Below are positions 16,879 to 26,063 of a DNA stretch of 64,000 nucleotides, piece after piece. Origin of the DNA: Leifsonia sp. EB41. GTDB taxonomy: Bacteria; Actinomycetota; Actinomycetes; Actinomycetales; Microbacteriaceae. The stretch covers positions 3,224,001 through 3,288,000 of the forward strand of contig NZ_JBGCCJ010000001.1 in the NCBI RefSeq assembly GCF_041262565.1, given 5' to 3'. Positions within the stretch are counted from its first letter, which is position 1. Each line of letters starts with the position of its first letter. The position numbers were made by a program, and so were the translations under genes. Under the pieces are notes generated by a model. The model had not been told where the DNA came from and made no database searches. It was given only the letters and a program-made list of their open reading frames with translations.

Positions 16879-18938
16879 CGACAACGGAACGAACCTCCGT
16901 CGAGGTACGCGCGGCGGATCCGGAGGAGATCGCCGTCAACACGGTGAGGACCCTGACGATCGACGCCATCGCGCGAGCTCACTCCGGCCATCCTGGGGCA
17001 GCGATGGCACTGGCGCCCGTGGGCTTCACCCTGTGGAACCGGGCGCTCCGATACGACGTCGATTCGCCGACGTGGGCGAACCGCGACAGGTTCGTGCTCT
17101 CGGCTGGCCACGCGTCGATGCTGCTCTATTCGCTCCTCCATTTGTCCCGGGTCAAGGATGCGGACGGATCCCGGCTAGCGATCGAGCTGGATGACATCAG
17201 GAGTTTCCGGCAACTGGGAAGCAGGTGCGCAGGTCACCCGGAGCGCGAGATCGACGGCGCCATCGAGGTGACCACCGGCCCCCTGGGTACAGGAATCGCC
17301 ACGAGCGTCGGTATGGCGATCGCCGGCAAGTGGAAGGCGGAGCGATTCAACCGTCCGGGCTATCGACTCTTCGACTACGACGTCTACGCGATAGCGGGAG
17401 ACGGCGACCTCATGGAGGGAATCGGTCAGGAGGCCGCCGGCTTGGCCGGGCATCTCGAGCTGGACAACCTCTGCTGGATCTACGACAGCAACCAGGTGAC
17501 CATCGAAGGCGATACCGAGCTGGCATTCACCGAGGATGTCGCCGCGCGGTTCCGGGCATACGGATGGGTCGTCGAGTTCGTGGCGGATGCCAACGACCGC
17601 GAATCCCTCGCGCGAGCTCTCGAGCGGTTCAAGACAAACGCGCGTCCGACCCTCATTGTCGTGCACAGCGTCATCGGGTATGGCGCGCCAACCAAGCAGG
17701 GGACCGCCGCGGCGCACAGCGAGCCGCTGGGCGAAGCAGAAGCACGTGCCGCAAAGCGCCACTACGGATGGCCGGAGGACGCCGAGTTCCTCGTGCCTGC
17801 GGAAGCATACGAGGCCTTCGCTGAGGGCATCGGCGATCGCGGTCACCGACTGCGCCACGCCTGGGACAACCTGCGCGAGAGCTACCGCCAGGCTTTCCCC
17901 GTCCTCTCCGCCGAACTCGACCGGCTGGAGGCGCAGAACCTGCCTGTGGACTGGGATCACGAACTTCCGTCGTTCACGGTCGAGCACGGGCCTCTTGCTG
18001 GCCGTGCGGCGAACGCTGAAGTCCTCAACGCAGTGGCGCGCGCGGTGCCGTGGCTCATCGGCGGCGCGTCCGACTTGGCGCCGTCGACTAAGACGCTCCT
18101 CACGGGGGACGCCGGTCACTTCAGCGCGACCGACCGAGGTGGTCGGAATCTGCACTTCGGTGTCCGCGAGTCAGCGGCGGCTGCGATCGCCAACGGCCTG
18201 GCTCTGTGTGGGCTGCGGCCGTTTCAAGCGGGATTCCTCGTGTTCTCCGACTTCCAGCGCGGACCGATCCGACTGGGCGCGCTCATGGAGCTCCCGGTGG
18301 TGCACATCCTCACCCACGACTCGATCGGGATGGGCGAGGATGGCCCGACCCATCAGCCGGTCGAGCAGCTCGCGTCGCTTCGCGCGATGCCGAACCTCAT
18401 CGACATCCGTCCAGCGGACGCGAACGAGGTCGTCGAAGCGTGGCGCGTCATTCTGGCCGTCGATCGCTCACCGGTCGCCCTCGTCCTGGCGAAGCAGGAT
18501 CTTCCGGTCATCGACCGGTCACGATTCGGAGCGGCCTCCGGACTGGCGCGGGGCGCGTACATCCTCGCCGACCCCTCGGATGGCGTCCTACCCGACGTCA
18601 TTATCATCGCCACAGGGTCGGAGGTGAGCCGTGCGCTCGACGCGTGGGAGCAGCTTTCGGCGGAGGGTGTAAGAGCCCGCGTTGTCTCGATGCCGTCGTG
18701 GGCGCTGTTCGAACGACAGCCGGAGGAGTATCGCGCGGAAGTGCTCCCGCCGGAGATCACCGCACGCGTCGTCGTGGAACAGGCCGCCGCTTTCGGGTGG
18801 GAGCGCTACGCGGGGACGAATGGTGCCATCATCGCGATGCGGTCGTTCGGCCGCTCCGCCCCGGCCGCGGACGTGCAACGGTTCTTCGGGTTCACGACGG
18901 AAAACATCGTTGCTGAAGCGAAGGGGCAGCTATCATGA
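16875..18938 (+). CDS. tkt: Transketolase, full length
   Basis: A 687-residue thiamine-diphosphate enzyme with all three transketolase domains. Visible motifs are AHSGHPGAAMALAPVGFTLW, the ThDP motif AGDGDLMEGIGQEAAGLAG ending in N, and the pyrimidine-domain DSIGMGEDGPTHQP. It moves two-carbon units between sugars; hydroxypyruvate is also a well-known donor. A dedicated copy inside a catabolic operon suggests that a pathway intermediate is cleaved or rearranged by it. It starts with ATGA overlapping the kinase stop and ends with ATGA overlapping the dehydrogenase start. The chromosomal housekeeping copy is presumably elsewhere. Confidence 0.93.
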   Translation: MTTTERTSVEVRAADPEEIAVNTVRTLTIDAIARAHSGHPGAAMALAPVGFTLWNRALRYDVDSPTWANRDRFVLSAGHASMLLYSLLHLSRVKDADGSRLAIELDDIRSFRQLGSRCAGHPEREIDGAIEVTTGPLGTGIATSVGMAIAGKWKAERFNRPGYRLFDYDVYAIAGDGDLMEGIGQEAAGLAGHLELDNLCWIYDSNQVTIEGDTELAFTEDVAARFRAYGWVVEFVADANDRESLARALERFKTNARPTLIVVHSVIGYGAPTKQGTAAAHSEPLGEAEARAAKRHYGWPEDAEFLVPAEAYEAFAEGIGDRGHRLRHAWDNLRESYRQAFPVLSAELDRLEAQNLPVDWDHELPSFTVEHGPLAGRAANAEVLNAVARAVPWLIGGASDLAPSTKTLLTGDAGHFSATDRGGRNLHFGVRESAAAAIANGLALCGLRPFQAGFLVFSDFQRGPIRLGALMELPVVHILTHDSIGMGEDGPTHQPVEQLASLRAMPNLIDIRPADANEVVEAWRVILAVDRSPVALVLAKQDLPVIDRSRFGAASGLARGAYILADPSDGVLPDVIIIATGSEVSRALDAWEQLSAEGVRARVVSMPSWALFERQPEEYRAEVLPPEITARVVVEQAAAFGWERYAGTNGAIIAMRSFGRSAPAADVQRFFGFTTENIVAEAKGQLS

Positions 18939-20203
18939 CTCTGGATGTCCTCGCAACTACCGAGTGGTCGGCACTCGACGCCGCCCGACAGCAGCTCCGG
19001 GAGGCGGCCGGGTACCTCGGGTTCGACCCGGGAACCACCGACATGCTCGAGAATGCACGACGCGAGCTCATCGTCAGCGTCCCGCTGCGACGCGACGACG
19101 ACACCCTCGAGGTGTTCACCGGCTACCGGGTCCAGCACAATCTCTCTCGCGGTCCGGCGAAGGGCGGTCTCAGATACCACCCCTCGGTGACGCTGGACGA
19201 AGTGCGTGCCCTCGCCATGTGGATGACCTGGAAGTGCGCTTTGCTGGATGTACCGTACGGAGGCGGCAAGGGCGGGATCGCAATCGACCCGCGTGCGTAC
19301 AGCACCCGGGAACTGGAGCGTCTCACCCGCCGCTACACGAGCGAGATCAGCCCGCTGATCGGGCCGGAGCAGGACATTCCCGCTCCCGACATCGGAACCG
19401 ATGAACGGACGATGGCGTGGATGATGGATACCTACTCCGTGAACAAGGGGCACACCATCCCCGGCGTCGTCACCGGCAAGCCGCTGAGCCTCGGCGGCTC
19501 CCTCGGGCGCCCGGGGGCGACCTCGCGCGGGGTGGTGCACATCGCCCTCGAGGCGCTCAAGCGGTTCGCCGTCGAACCCGCAGGCGCGACGGCGGCCGTG
19601 CAGGGATACGGAAAGGTCGGGGCCGGGGTGGTGAACTACCTCGCGGAGGCCGACGTCAAGGTCGTCGCCGTCTCCGATCAGTACGGCGCCGTCCACAACG
19701 ACCGCGGGATCGACCCCGTTTCGCTCGCGGCCCACGTCGGCCGTACCGGTTCCGTGGTCGGCGCACCGGAGACGACCCCGCTCAGCGGGGAGGAACTGCT
19801 GCTGCTCGACGTCGACCTTCTCGTGCCCGCGGCTGTGGAGGGCGTGCTGACCGGTGCGAATGCGCCAGGCGTCAATGCGAGGATCGTCGTGGAGGGCGCC
19901 AACGGGCCCACCACTCCGGAGGCCGATCGGATCCTGGAGTCCAAGGGCGTGCTCGTTGTGCCGGACATCCTCGCGAACGCCGGCGGTGTGTTGGTCTCGT
20001 ACTTCGAATGGGCCCAGGCGTTCCAAGGCTACCCGTGGGGCGAGTCACTGGTGCAGCGCCGACTTCGGGATCGAATGGTGCAGACCTGGGACCTCGTGGC
20101 TGGGTCCGCGGCGGCGAACGGACGCGACCTTCGACGTGCCGCCACCGCGATCGCCGTCGAGCGTGTTGCTGAGGCGCACCGGGCAAGAGGGCTCTACCCG
20201 TGA
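18935..20203 (+). CDS. gdhA: Glu/Leu/Phe/Val-type glutamate dehydrogenase
   Basis: A 422-residue amino acid dehydrogenase with PAKGGLRYHPSVTLDEV and the catalytic lysine region VPYGGGKGGI, followed by a Rossmann domain (AVQGYGKVGAGVVNYLAE). It deaminates glutamate to 2-oxoglutarate, releasing ammonia with NAD(P)H formation. In this operon it would regenerate 2-oxoglutarate for the class III aminotransferase at 6929-8206. It overlaps the transketolase stop by 4 bases, and the small membrane protein start by GTGA. Leucine or phenylalanine dehydrogenase activity cannot be excluded from sequence. Confidence 0.9.
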   Translation: MTLDVLATTEWSALDAARQQLREAAGYLGFDPGTTDMLENARRELIVSVPLRRDDDTLEVFTGYRVQHNLSRGPAKGGLRYHPSVTLDEVRALAMWMTWKCALLDVPYGGGKGGIAIDPRAYSTRELERLTRRYTSEISPLIGPEQDIPAPDIGTDERTMAWMMDTYSVNKGHTIPGVVTGKPLSLGGSLGRPGATSRGVVHIALEALKRFAVEPAGATAAVQGYGKVGAGVVNYLAEADVKVVAVSDQYGAVHNDRGIDPVSLAAHVGRTGSVVGAPETTPLSGEELLLLDVDLLVPAAVEGVLTGANAPGVNARIVVEGANGPTTPEADRILESKGVLVVPDILANAGGVLVSYFEWAQAFQGYPWGESLVQRRLRDRMVQTWDLVAGSAAANGRDLRRAATAIAVERVAEAHRARGLYP

Positions 20204-20376
20204 CTCCCACGGCGCGGTGGTTCCACCTGGTAGGCGCCGGCACCCTGATCCTGGTCTGCGGTTTCGTCCTGTGGGCGGCAGAGCCGCCGGTGCTGCGGTT
20301 CGCGGCTGCCGCGGTCGGTGCGATAGCCGTCGCTTGGATGCTGGCCGTATTCGTGGCAGGAGCACGATCGGGCTGA
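20200..20376 (+). CDS. Small two-helix membrane protein at the operon end
   Basis: A 58-residue protein starting at a GTG that overlaps the glutamate dehydrogenase stop (GTGA). Two hydrophobic helices are visible, about residues 9-26 (HLVGAGTLILVCGFVLWAA) and 32-54, separated by a short EPP turn. The coupling to the preceding gene and the helix pattern support a real gene. I do not recognise the family. It ends the rightward operon; a short hairpin (20427-20441, GCTGC-TTGAA-GCAGC) lies about 50 bases downstream, without a T run. Confidence 0.6.
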   Translation: MTPTARWFHLVGAGTLILVCGFVLWAAEPPVLRFAAAAVGAIAVAWMLAVFVAGARSG

Positions 20377-20498
20377 GGCGATCGGTGCAATCGCACGAAG
20401 CGCCCCAGCGCGTTCATCGCTAAGTTGCTGCTTGAAGCAGCGTGTTGAAGGTCGCGAGCATCGCCTGTGGTTCTGCCGTCTCATCCTCTGCTGAGACT

Positions 20499-21001
20499 CG
20501 CTTCCTCATCCGGCGCCTCCTGCAGTTCGTCGCTGCGCTCTTCCTGCTGGTGACCGCCATCTTCCTGATGGCTCGCGGCTTCGATAGAGCTCGCGAAGAC
20601 GCCTCGAACTGCTCGAGATCGCCGGTCAAGACCCGCGGTCCGAGTCCGGCCCTGGCATCGTCCCGGGCATCGCCGACGAGCCCCTGGCCGAGTTGACCGC
20701 GGCCGAGATGGCGCCCTTTGTCGGCCGATTCGCCACCGAATGGGGCATTACAGACGTCGCCGCACTCGGCGGCAAGCTCCTAACGATCAGCCATCGCGGC
20801 GCCGCGTCGCCGTTCGGATCGGCCAGCCGCGTGGTGGTGACAGCGCCGGACGAGCTCCAGTACATCGGCGCCGCCTCTGGGCTGCTCGGCGAGCGAATGC
20901 ACTTCGTACGCAACGACCGCGGCGCGAACGTCCGCATCGAGGGCCGCGGCGGGATGACGCTCTTCCCGGCCGAGGGAGCATTCGACGACGACATTCGGTG
21001 A
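20499..21001 (+). pseudogene. Composite remnant: permease start joined to a serine hydrolase end
   Basis: Two unrelated fragments meet here in different frames. Bases 20499-20591 encode RFLIRRLLQFVAALFLL and on to MARGFD, like the first transmembrane helix of an OppB-type peptide ABC permease. After a frame change near 20590, bases 20593-21001 encode the C-terminal domain of a CubicO/beta-lactamase-family hydrolase (AEMAPFVGRFATEWGITDVAAL, then ISHRGAASPF, ending GGMTLFPAEGAF). No complete gene is present. The remnant suggests an ancestral locus for uptake and cleavage of D-amino-acid peptides, which would suit the alanine racemase and dehydrogenase just downstream. The rest of the 672-base gap between 20377 and 21048 holds only the hairpin noted above. 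Confidence 0.5.
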
Positions 21002-21048
21002 CAGGCACCTCCCCCTATCAGCACCACTAACACGAAAGGCACGTGATC

Positions 21049-22164
21049 ATGCGCGTCGGAATCCCCGCGGAGATCAAGAACAACGAACAGCGAGTGGCGA
21101 TCACGCCGGAAGGAGTCGACGCGCTCGTCGGACGCGGACACGACGTCTTCATTCAGGCCGGGGCTGGGACCGGCTCCCGGATCAGCGATGACGCGTTCCG
21201 GCTGGCCGGCGCCCGGATCGTGGATACAGCGGACGAGGTGTGGGAGCGGGGCGACCTTCTGCTGAAGGTCAAGGAGCCGATCGAGGTCGAATACGGGCGC
21301 ATGCGCGACGACCAGGTGTTGTTCACCTATCTGCACCTGGCGGCGTCGAAGCCGTGCACGGACGCGTTGCTTGCCGCGGGCACGACCGCCATCGCGTATG
21401 AGACGGTGCCGCTCCCGGATCGCAGTCTGCCGCTCCTGGCACCCATGAGCGAGGTGGCGGGCCGCCTGTCCATCCCGATGGGCGCGTACCACCTGCTGGG
21501 TCCCGCCGGCGGTCGCGGCACGCTTCTCGGCGGCGTTCCCGGCACGCGCCGGGCGAAGGTCGTCGTCATCGGCGGCGGAGTCGCGGGCGAGCACGCAGCG
21601 CGCAACGCCGTCGGGCTGGGCGCAGACGTCACCGTCATCGACGTCTCCCTGCCGAGGCTCCGGCAGCTCGAAGCCCTGTTCGGCAACAGCATCCAGACCC
21701 GCCACTCGAGCAGGCTGGAAATCGCCTCGCAGCTCCGCGAGGCCGATCTGGTCATCGGTTCCGTCCTCATCCCCGGCGCGGCTGCGCCGAAGCTCGTCAC
21801 CGACGCGATGGTCGCCGACATGCGGCCGGGTTCGGTGCTGGTCGACATCGCCATTGATCAGGGTGGGTGCTTCGAGGGCAGCCGCCCGACCACGCACGAC
21901 GAACCCACCTTCACCGTGCACGACTCGCTCTACTACTGCGTGGCGAACATGCCCGGAGCAGTTCCGGAGACCTCCACTAGGGCGCTGACAAACGCAACGC
22001 TGCCCTACGCGTTGAAGCTGGCGGAGCTGGGCTGGCGGAAGGCGGTGCAGGTGGACGGAGCCCTGGCCAGGGGACTCAACACCCATGCCGGCCAGGTCGC
22101 CAACGAGGGTGTCGCGGCCGCCTTCGGTCTCCTATCGGCCGACGCTCTCGAACTGGCCGCATGA
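21049..22164 (+). CDS. ald: Alanine dehydrogenase
   Basis: A 371-residue enzyme converting L-alanine to pyruvate and ammonia with NAD+. Family features are MRVGIPAEIKNNEQRVAITP at the start, with K75-region LLKVKEPIEVEY, the His-containing LFTYLHLAASKP, and the NAD motif VVVIGGGVAGEHAARNA. ATG 21049 is preferred over a GTG six bases upstream, because AAAGG then lies at normal spacing. The stop overlaps the alanine racemase ATG, giving a two-gene operon for D-alanine or L-alanine use. The length is typical of the family. Confidence 0.94.
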   Translation: MRVGIPAEIKNNEQRVAITPEGVDALVGRGHDVFIQAGAGTGSRISDDAFRLAGARIVDTADEVWERGDLLLKVKEPIEVEYGRMRDDQVLFTYLHLAASKPCTDALLAAGTTAIAYETVPLPDRSLPLLAPMSEVAGRLSIPMGAYHLLGPAGGRGTLLGGVPGTRRAKVVVIGGGVAGEHAARNAVGLGADVTVIDVSLPRLRQLEALFGNSIQTRHSSRLEIASQLREADLVIGSVLIPGAAAPKLVTDAMVADMRPGSVLVDIAIDQGGCFEGSRPTTHDEPTFTVHDSLYYCVANMPGAVPETSTRALTNATLPYALKLAELGWRKAVQVDGALARGLNTHAGQVANEGVAAAFGLLSADALELAA

Positions 22165-23309
22165 CGGCACCCGGCTTGCCGGCGGGCGTCGAGCGCGCCG
22201 CGGTGATCGACACGCTGGCCATCGAGGAGAACGCTCGGCGATTTGTCGAGCTCGCCCGCTCGGCCCAGGTGATGGCGGTCGTCAAGGCCGACGGCTACGG
22301 ACACGGAGCCGTTGAGACCGCGCGCGCGGCTGTCCGAGGAGGCGCCACTTGGCTCGGCGTTGCCCACATCTCCGAGGCGATCGCGCTGCGCGAGGCTGGC
22401 ATCAGTGCGCCTATCCTGGCCTGGCTGCACACGCCGGCGTCGGCGTTCGCGACGGCTATAGAGCAAGGCGTCGCTCTGGCGGTGTCCGGGCCGGAGCTCG
22501 AGCAGATCGCTGCCGCAGCTCGCGAATCGGGGACGGCCGCGCGACTACACGTGAAGGTCGACACTGGACTGGGTCGCAACGGGGCCGGCCCCGGTGGGCT
22601 CGATGAGCTCGTTGCGCGACTGGCGTCCCTGCAGGAAGACGGGTCAGTTGTCGTCGACGGGGTAATGACGCACCTGGCGGTGGCCGACAATCCGTCGAGA
22701 GGGGCCGAGACAGACGCGCGGCGCGACGCGTTCCTTGCCGCGATCGACGATCTCGCCGCCGCCGGCGTCTCGCCTGCGCTCCGCCATGTCGCCAATACCG
22801 CTGCCACGCTCAGCCGCCCGGATCTGCATTTCGACCTGGTCAGGGTCGGTATCGGGCTCTACGGCCTCGGCCCATTCGCCGACGGGATCGCCGGGCTCCG
22901 ACCTGCCATGAGCGTGCGCACGAGGCTGAGCCACATCAAGACCCTTCCGCCGGGTCACGGCGACTCGTACGGCTACGACTACGTCGCCGAACGTGCCGTC
23001 ACTGTCGGTCTCGTCCCGCTGGGTTACGCCGACGGTGTTCCGCGCCGCTCCCGGAGCGCCAGCGTCACCATCGGCGGACGCGAATTCCCAGTGATCGGCC
23101 GCATCGCGATGGACCAGCTCGTCGTCGACCTGAGTCGCGCGAGCCTCGACATCAACGATCGGCCCCGGGTGGGCGACGTCGTCGAATTGTTCGGCGCCGG
23201 AGGGACCACCGCCGACGACTGGGCGCGCGCGGCCGGAACGATCAACTACGAAATCGTCACGCGCATCGGACCGCGGGTGCCGCGACTGTTCGTGGCAGAC
23301 CGGCACTAG
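22161..23309 (+). CDS. alr: Alanine racemase
   Basis: A 382-residue PLP enzyme interconverting D- and L-alanine. The PLP lysine is K42 in AVVKADGYGHGA, and the second catalytic residue (a tyrosine) is in the GDSYGYDYVAE region. The C-terminal domain carries IGRIAMDQLVVDLS, the substrate-binding signature. Being coupled by ATGA to alanine dehydrogenase, this copy is likely catabolic, feeding D-alanine to pyruvate; a separate biosynthetic copy is expected elsewhere. It is followed by a strong hairpin. Confidence 0.94.
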   Translation: MTAPGLPAGVERAAVIDTLAIEENARRFVELARSAQVMAVVKADGYGHGAVETARAAVRGGATWLGVAHISEAIALREAGISAPILAWLHTPASAFATAIEQGVALAVSGPELEQIAAAARESGTAARLHVKVDTGLGRNGAGPGGLDELVARLASLQEDGSVVVDGVMTHLAVADNPSRGAETDARRDAFLAAIDDLAAAGVSPALRHVANTAATLSRPDLHFDLVRVGIGLYGLGPFADGIAGLRPAMSVRTRLSHIKTLPPGHGDSYGYDYVAERAVTVGLVPLGYADGVPRRSRSASVTIGGREFPVIGRIAMDQLVVDLSRASLDINDRPRVGDVVELFGAGGTTADDWARAAGTINYEIVTRIGPRVPRLFVADRH

Positions 23310-23321
23310 TAGCGGGAAAAG

Positions 23322-23356
23322 CCGGCGGGGGCCGCGTGAAACGCAGCCCCCGCCGG
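23322..23356. terminator. Hairpin between convergent genes
   Basis: An 11-base GC stem (CCGGCGGGGGC at 23322-23332 and its complement at 23346-23356) lies between the alanine racemase stop and the stop of the convergent permease gene. A small inner GCG/CGC pairing is possible. There is no long T run, but position and stability suit a bidirectional terminator, common in actinobacteria. Confidence 0.65.
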
Positions 23357-23370
23357 TGAGCGGTCTCTCG

Positions 23371-24912
23371 CTAGCCGATGTCGGACGTTGCTGGGCCGAC
23401 CTCGTCGGGGTGGTTTCGGGCGAAGTTCGGACCAGCCTGGCCGGTCCTCAGTCGGCGGCGGAGGGCGAACACCCACCACAGGGCCGCGAGGGCGACGATC
23501 CCGCCAAATACGTATCCGTTGCCGGCGAAAGCCGGCAGGAAGATGAGCGCGAACTCGACCGCCAGGAAGACGACCAGGCTGATGATCAGCAGTGGGACGC
23601 GCGCGCGACCGAGATCGAAGGTTCCCGGCTCCGGCGCGGGGATGCGATGGCGGATGGCGGCAATCAGGAGCCCGAGCGTCTGCAGGACGTAGGTGGTGAA
23701 GAACGCGAGGGTCGCGATCCCGAGGAAGTAGTTGAACGCCTGCACGCTGATGAGAGCGGAGAGAAGCAGGAGGATCGACACTACGCCGAGGGTGATCACG
23801 GCAGTCGATGGCGTCTTCCGCTTGGGTGCGACGTGTCGCAGTGCCCGCGAGAACGGCATCATGTTGTCACGCGACAGGGAGTAGAGCAATCGCGTCCCGA
23901 CCAGGACGTTGGCGAGCAGGCACACCAGGATGTTTGTGAGGGCGAGCGCGACCACGATCCGGGCGAACACGGGCCCGAGCTGCTGCTGGATGATCTCCTC
24001 GATCGGTGCGGGCGAGTTGGCGAGCACCGACGGGTCCTTGATTGCCAGCACGTAGACCAGATACATCAGGAACTCGATGACGCACGAGGCGGCGAAAGCG
24101 TAGAACATCGTGCGGGGGATCACACGCCGGGCGTTCTTCGTCTCCTCCGCGACGTCGGCGACCGCCTCGACGCCGACGAGCCCGAAGAACGGGCCGAGCG
24201 ATGCGGAGAGCCAGGCCAGGATGTAAGGCGTCGTCTGGTCGGGGCTCTTGCCGATGAAGAGCGACGAGAACGGTTGGGCGTTGTCGGGCACGACGATCAG
24301 CAGAATGCCGATCGTCAGCGTGACGCCCACGGTGACGACGATCTCAAGACCTACGCCGATGTTGTTGATGAACGTCGCGAGCCTGACCCGGTAGGCGTTG
24401 ATCAGCACGCACACCGCGACGACGGCAATGGCGATGAAGATCTGCTGGGGTTGCGTGAGCGTCCAGCCGAAGACGCTTCCGAGATAGCCGGCGAAGATGT
24501 AGCCGAGGCTCGTCATCCCGCTCACCCAGCCGATCAGCGCGGCGTACCCGGTGAACCAGCCGAACGTCGAGCCGTTGAGGCGACTCGTCCACTGGTAGGC
24601 GTAGCCGGCGAGCGGGATCTTCGCGGCGACGTCGGCCGCGATTAGCGTCCACAGCAGGAATACCGGAATCGCGAGGAACAAGGTCCAGATGAATGGTGAG
24701 CCTGCATTGAGGTAGCCGGCGGCGAAGCCGGTGAAGACTGCGGTGGTCGCGCTGATCGTCGAGAACCCGATCGCGAACGATGCGATCTTGCCGACAGAAC
24801 GGTCGAGCTTCTGCTTGTAGCCGAACTCTTCGAGGCGGGCGTCCTCGTCCTCACCAACGACCCGAGGGGGCGGTGTGAGTGATTCTTCTTCGGGGGTGGT
24901 CGAGTTGACCAT
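23371..24912 (-). CDS. APC-superfamily amino acid permease
   Basis: A 513-residue membrane transporter with about 12 hydrophobic helices, preceded by a charged 35-residue cytoplasmic N-terminus (EDEDARLEEFGYKQKLDRS), typical of the amino acid/choline/GABA branch. Signatures include IPLAGYAYQWTSRLNGSTFGW and FFGLVGVEAVADVAEETKNA. It belongs to a different subfamily from the APC protein at 11125-12693. It lies downstream of a LysR gene and convergent with the alanine genes. The substrate is unknown; alanine or another amine is plausible. TAGGAG lies 6 bases before the ATG. Confidence 0.88.
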   Translation of the reverse strand: MVNSTTPEEESLTPPPRVVGEDEDARLEEFGYKQKLDRSVGKIASFAIGFSTISATTAVFTGFAAGYLNAGSPFIWTLFLAIPVFLLWTLIAADVAAKIPLAGYAYQWTSRLNGSTFGWFTGYAALIGWVSGMTSLGYIFAGYLGSVFGWTLTQPQQIFIAIAVVAVCVLINAYRVRLATFINNIGVGLEIVVTVGVTLTIGILLIVVPDNAQPFSSLFIGKSPDQTTPYILAWLSASLGPFFGLVGVEAVADVAEETKNARRVIPRTMFYAFAASCVIEFLMYLVYVLAIKDPSVLANSPAPIEEIIQQQLGPVFARIVVALALTNILVCLLANVLVGTRLLYSLSRDNMMPFSRALRHVAPKRKTPSTAVITLGVVSILLLLSALISVQAFNYFLGIATLAFFTTYVLQTLGLLIAAIRHRIPAPEPGTFDLGRARVPLLIISLVVFLAVEFALIFLPAFAGNGYVFGGIVALAALWWVFALRRRLRTGQAGPNFARNHPDEVGPATSDIG

Positions 24913-25036
24913 GAGCTACTCCTAGCTTCCTTGCTGGCCGAGTGGGGGACGATCCGCGGGTTCGTTCCAGTAAGTGAAGCGAGGATGCGCGCCGAGTGGA
25001 AGTTCGGAGCGGTTATGGAGTGATAAACCGAACCGA

Positions 25037-25942
25037 TCAGTCCCGCGACCTGGGCCGCGAGGTGCTGGTCATGTGCTCGACCAGCCTGCGAGCCGGGGTG
25101 GTGAGGCGCTCGGGCCGCCACGCGATCGCCGTGTAGCTGACCGGCCGATCCGTGATCGGGACGAATTGGATTCCTGGGCGGTCGTAAAGGCGGACCATCG
25201 ACGACGTCGTGAAGCTCACGCCGACCCCGCGCGAGACCAGCGTCGCCTCCGCCTCGTAGGTCGCGGCCTCGGCCGCGATCTGCGGCTCCCTGCCGCCTCG
25301 TGCGTCGGCCGCGTACCAGTACTCGCGCCACCGTCCAGCGGACTTAGGCGCCACAACGATCGGTTCGTCGAGGAGCTCCTCGATCTGGAGCTCTTCGCGC
25401 CCGGCCAGCCGGTGCGACCGCGGCAGGCACGCCACCCAGGACTCTTCCGCGACAATCGCCAGCTGCATGTCCGGCACGTCGACCGGCGGACGCAGCAGGG
25501 CGATATCGGTGGCGCCCGACGCCAGTCCCGCCGTGGGGTCGGAGAAGTCGTACTCGATCGTCTCGACAGTGATTTCCGGGAATGCGGTGTCGATACCGTC
25601 CAGCAACTGGAACAGCAGGTCCGCACCAGTCCCAATGAGGTAGCCGAGCCGGACGTGACCGTAGTCCACTAGGAGCGCCACGGCTTCCAGCGCGGCGTCC
25701 ACTCCCGCGAGCGCCGCGCGCACGTGCGGCAGCCACTCACGACCGGTTGCCGTGAGCGTGACGGAACGGGTGTCGCGATCGAACAGACGGTCGCCAATGA
25801 CGCGCTCCAGGTTCTGGATTGCCGCCGACAGCGCCGGCTGCGTGATGAAGAGCCGTTCCGCGGCACGCCGGTAGTTCAACTCGGTTCCGAGGGCCTCGAA
25901 GTAGCGAAGCGATCTCAGATTAACGTCCGGGAAGGACCTCAC
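25037..25942 (-). CDS. LysR-family regulator, paralogue of 12813-13751
   Basis: A 301-residue LysR-type regulator starting at GTG 25942, with AAGGAG six bases before it. The DNA-binding domain spans about residues 7-66 (LRSLRYFEALGTELNYRRAAERL, then TQPALSAAIQNLE). The effector domain shares diagnostic stretches with the first LysR in the window (IEYDFSDPTAGL, LLDEPIVVAP, REYWYAADA), so both probably derive from one ancestor and sense related compounds. It is divergent from the YjbQ operon and directly upstream of the APC permease, repeating the layout of the first module. Confidence 0.92.
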   Translation of the reverse strand: MRSFPDVNLRSLRYFEALGTELNYRRAAERLFITQPALSAAIQNLERVIGDRLFDRDTRSVTLTATGREWLPHVRAALAGVDAALEAVALLVDYGHVRLGYLIGTGADLLFQLLDGIDTAFPEITVETIEYDFSDPTAGLASGATDIALLRPPVDVPDMQLAIVAEESWVACLPRSHRLAGREELQIEELLDEPIVVAPKSAGRWREYWYAADARGGREPQIAAEAATYEAEATLVSRGVGVSFTTSSMVRLYDRPGIQFVPITDRPVSYTAIAWRPERLTTPARRLVEHMTSTSRPRSRD

Positions 25943-25958
25943 GTCACTCCTTCGATTG

Positions 25959-25973
25959 ATAAGCCCTCGTTAT
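25959..25973. promoter_or_regulatory. Candidate LysR box between the second LysR gene and yjbQ operon
   Basis: ATAAGCCCTCGTTAT is a 4+7+4 inverted repeat 16 bases upstream of the LysR start, in the 121-base divergent promoter region. A looser match (GGTTAT with ATAAACC, 25011-25028) lies between the LysR stop and the permease start. The half-sites are short, so this is a weaker candidate than the boxes of module 1. Confidence 0.4.
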
Positions 25974-26063
25974 GTGGTCATTGTAACTAGCAGTTTCCGC
26001 CGGGATAACGCGCGATCGCAGACTGAAGCTCTAGTCGCTGCACGAACGAGAGCAGGTAGAAGC

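Noticed and set aside
25943-26063. Thiamin-type riboswitch before the YjbQ gene
   Set aside because: The 121-base region lacks the conserved TPP riboswitch cores and is better explained as a divergent LysR-controlled promoter.
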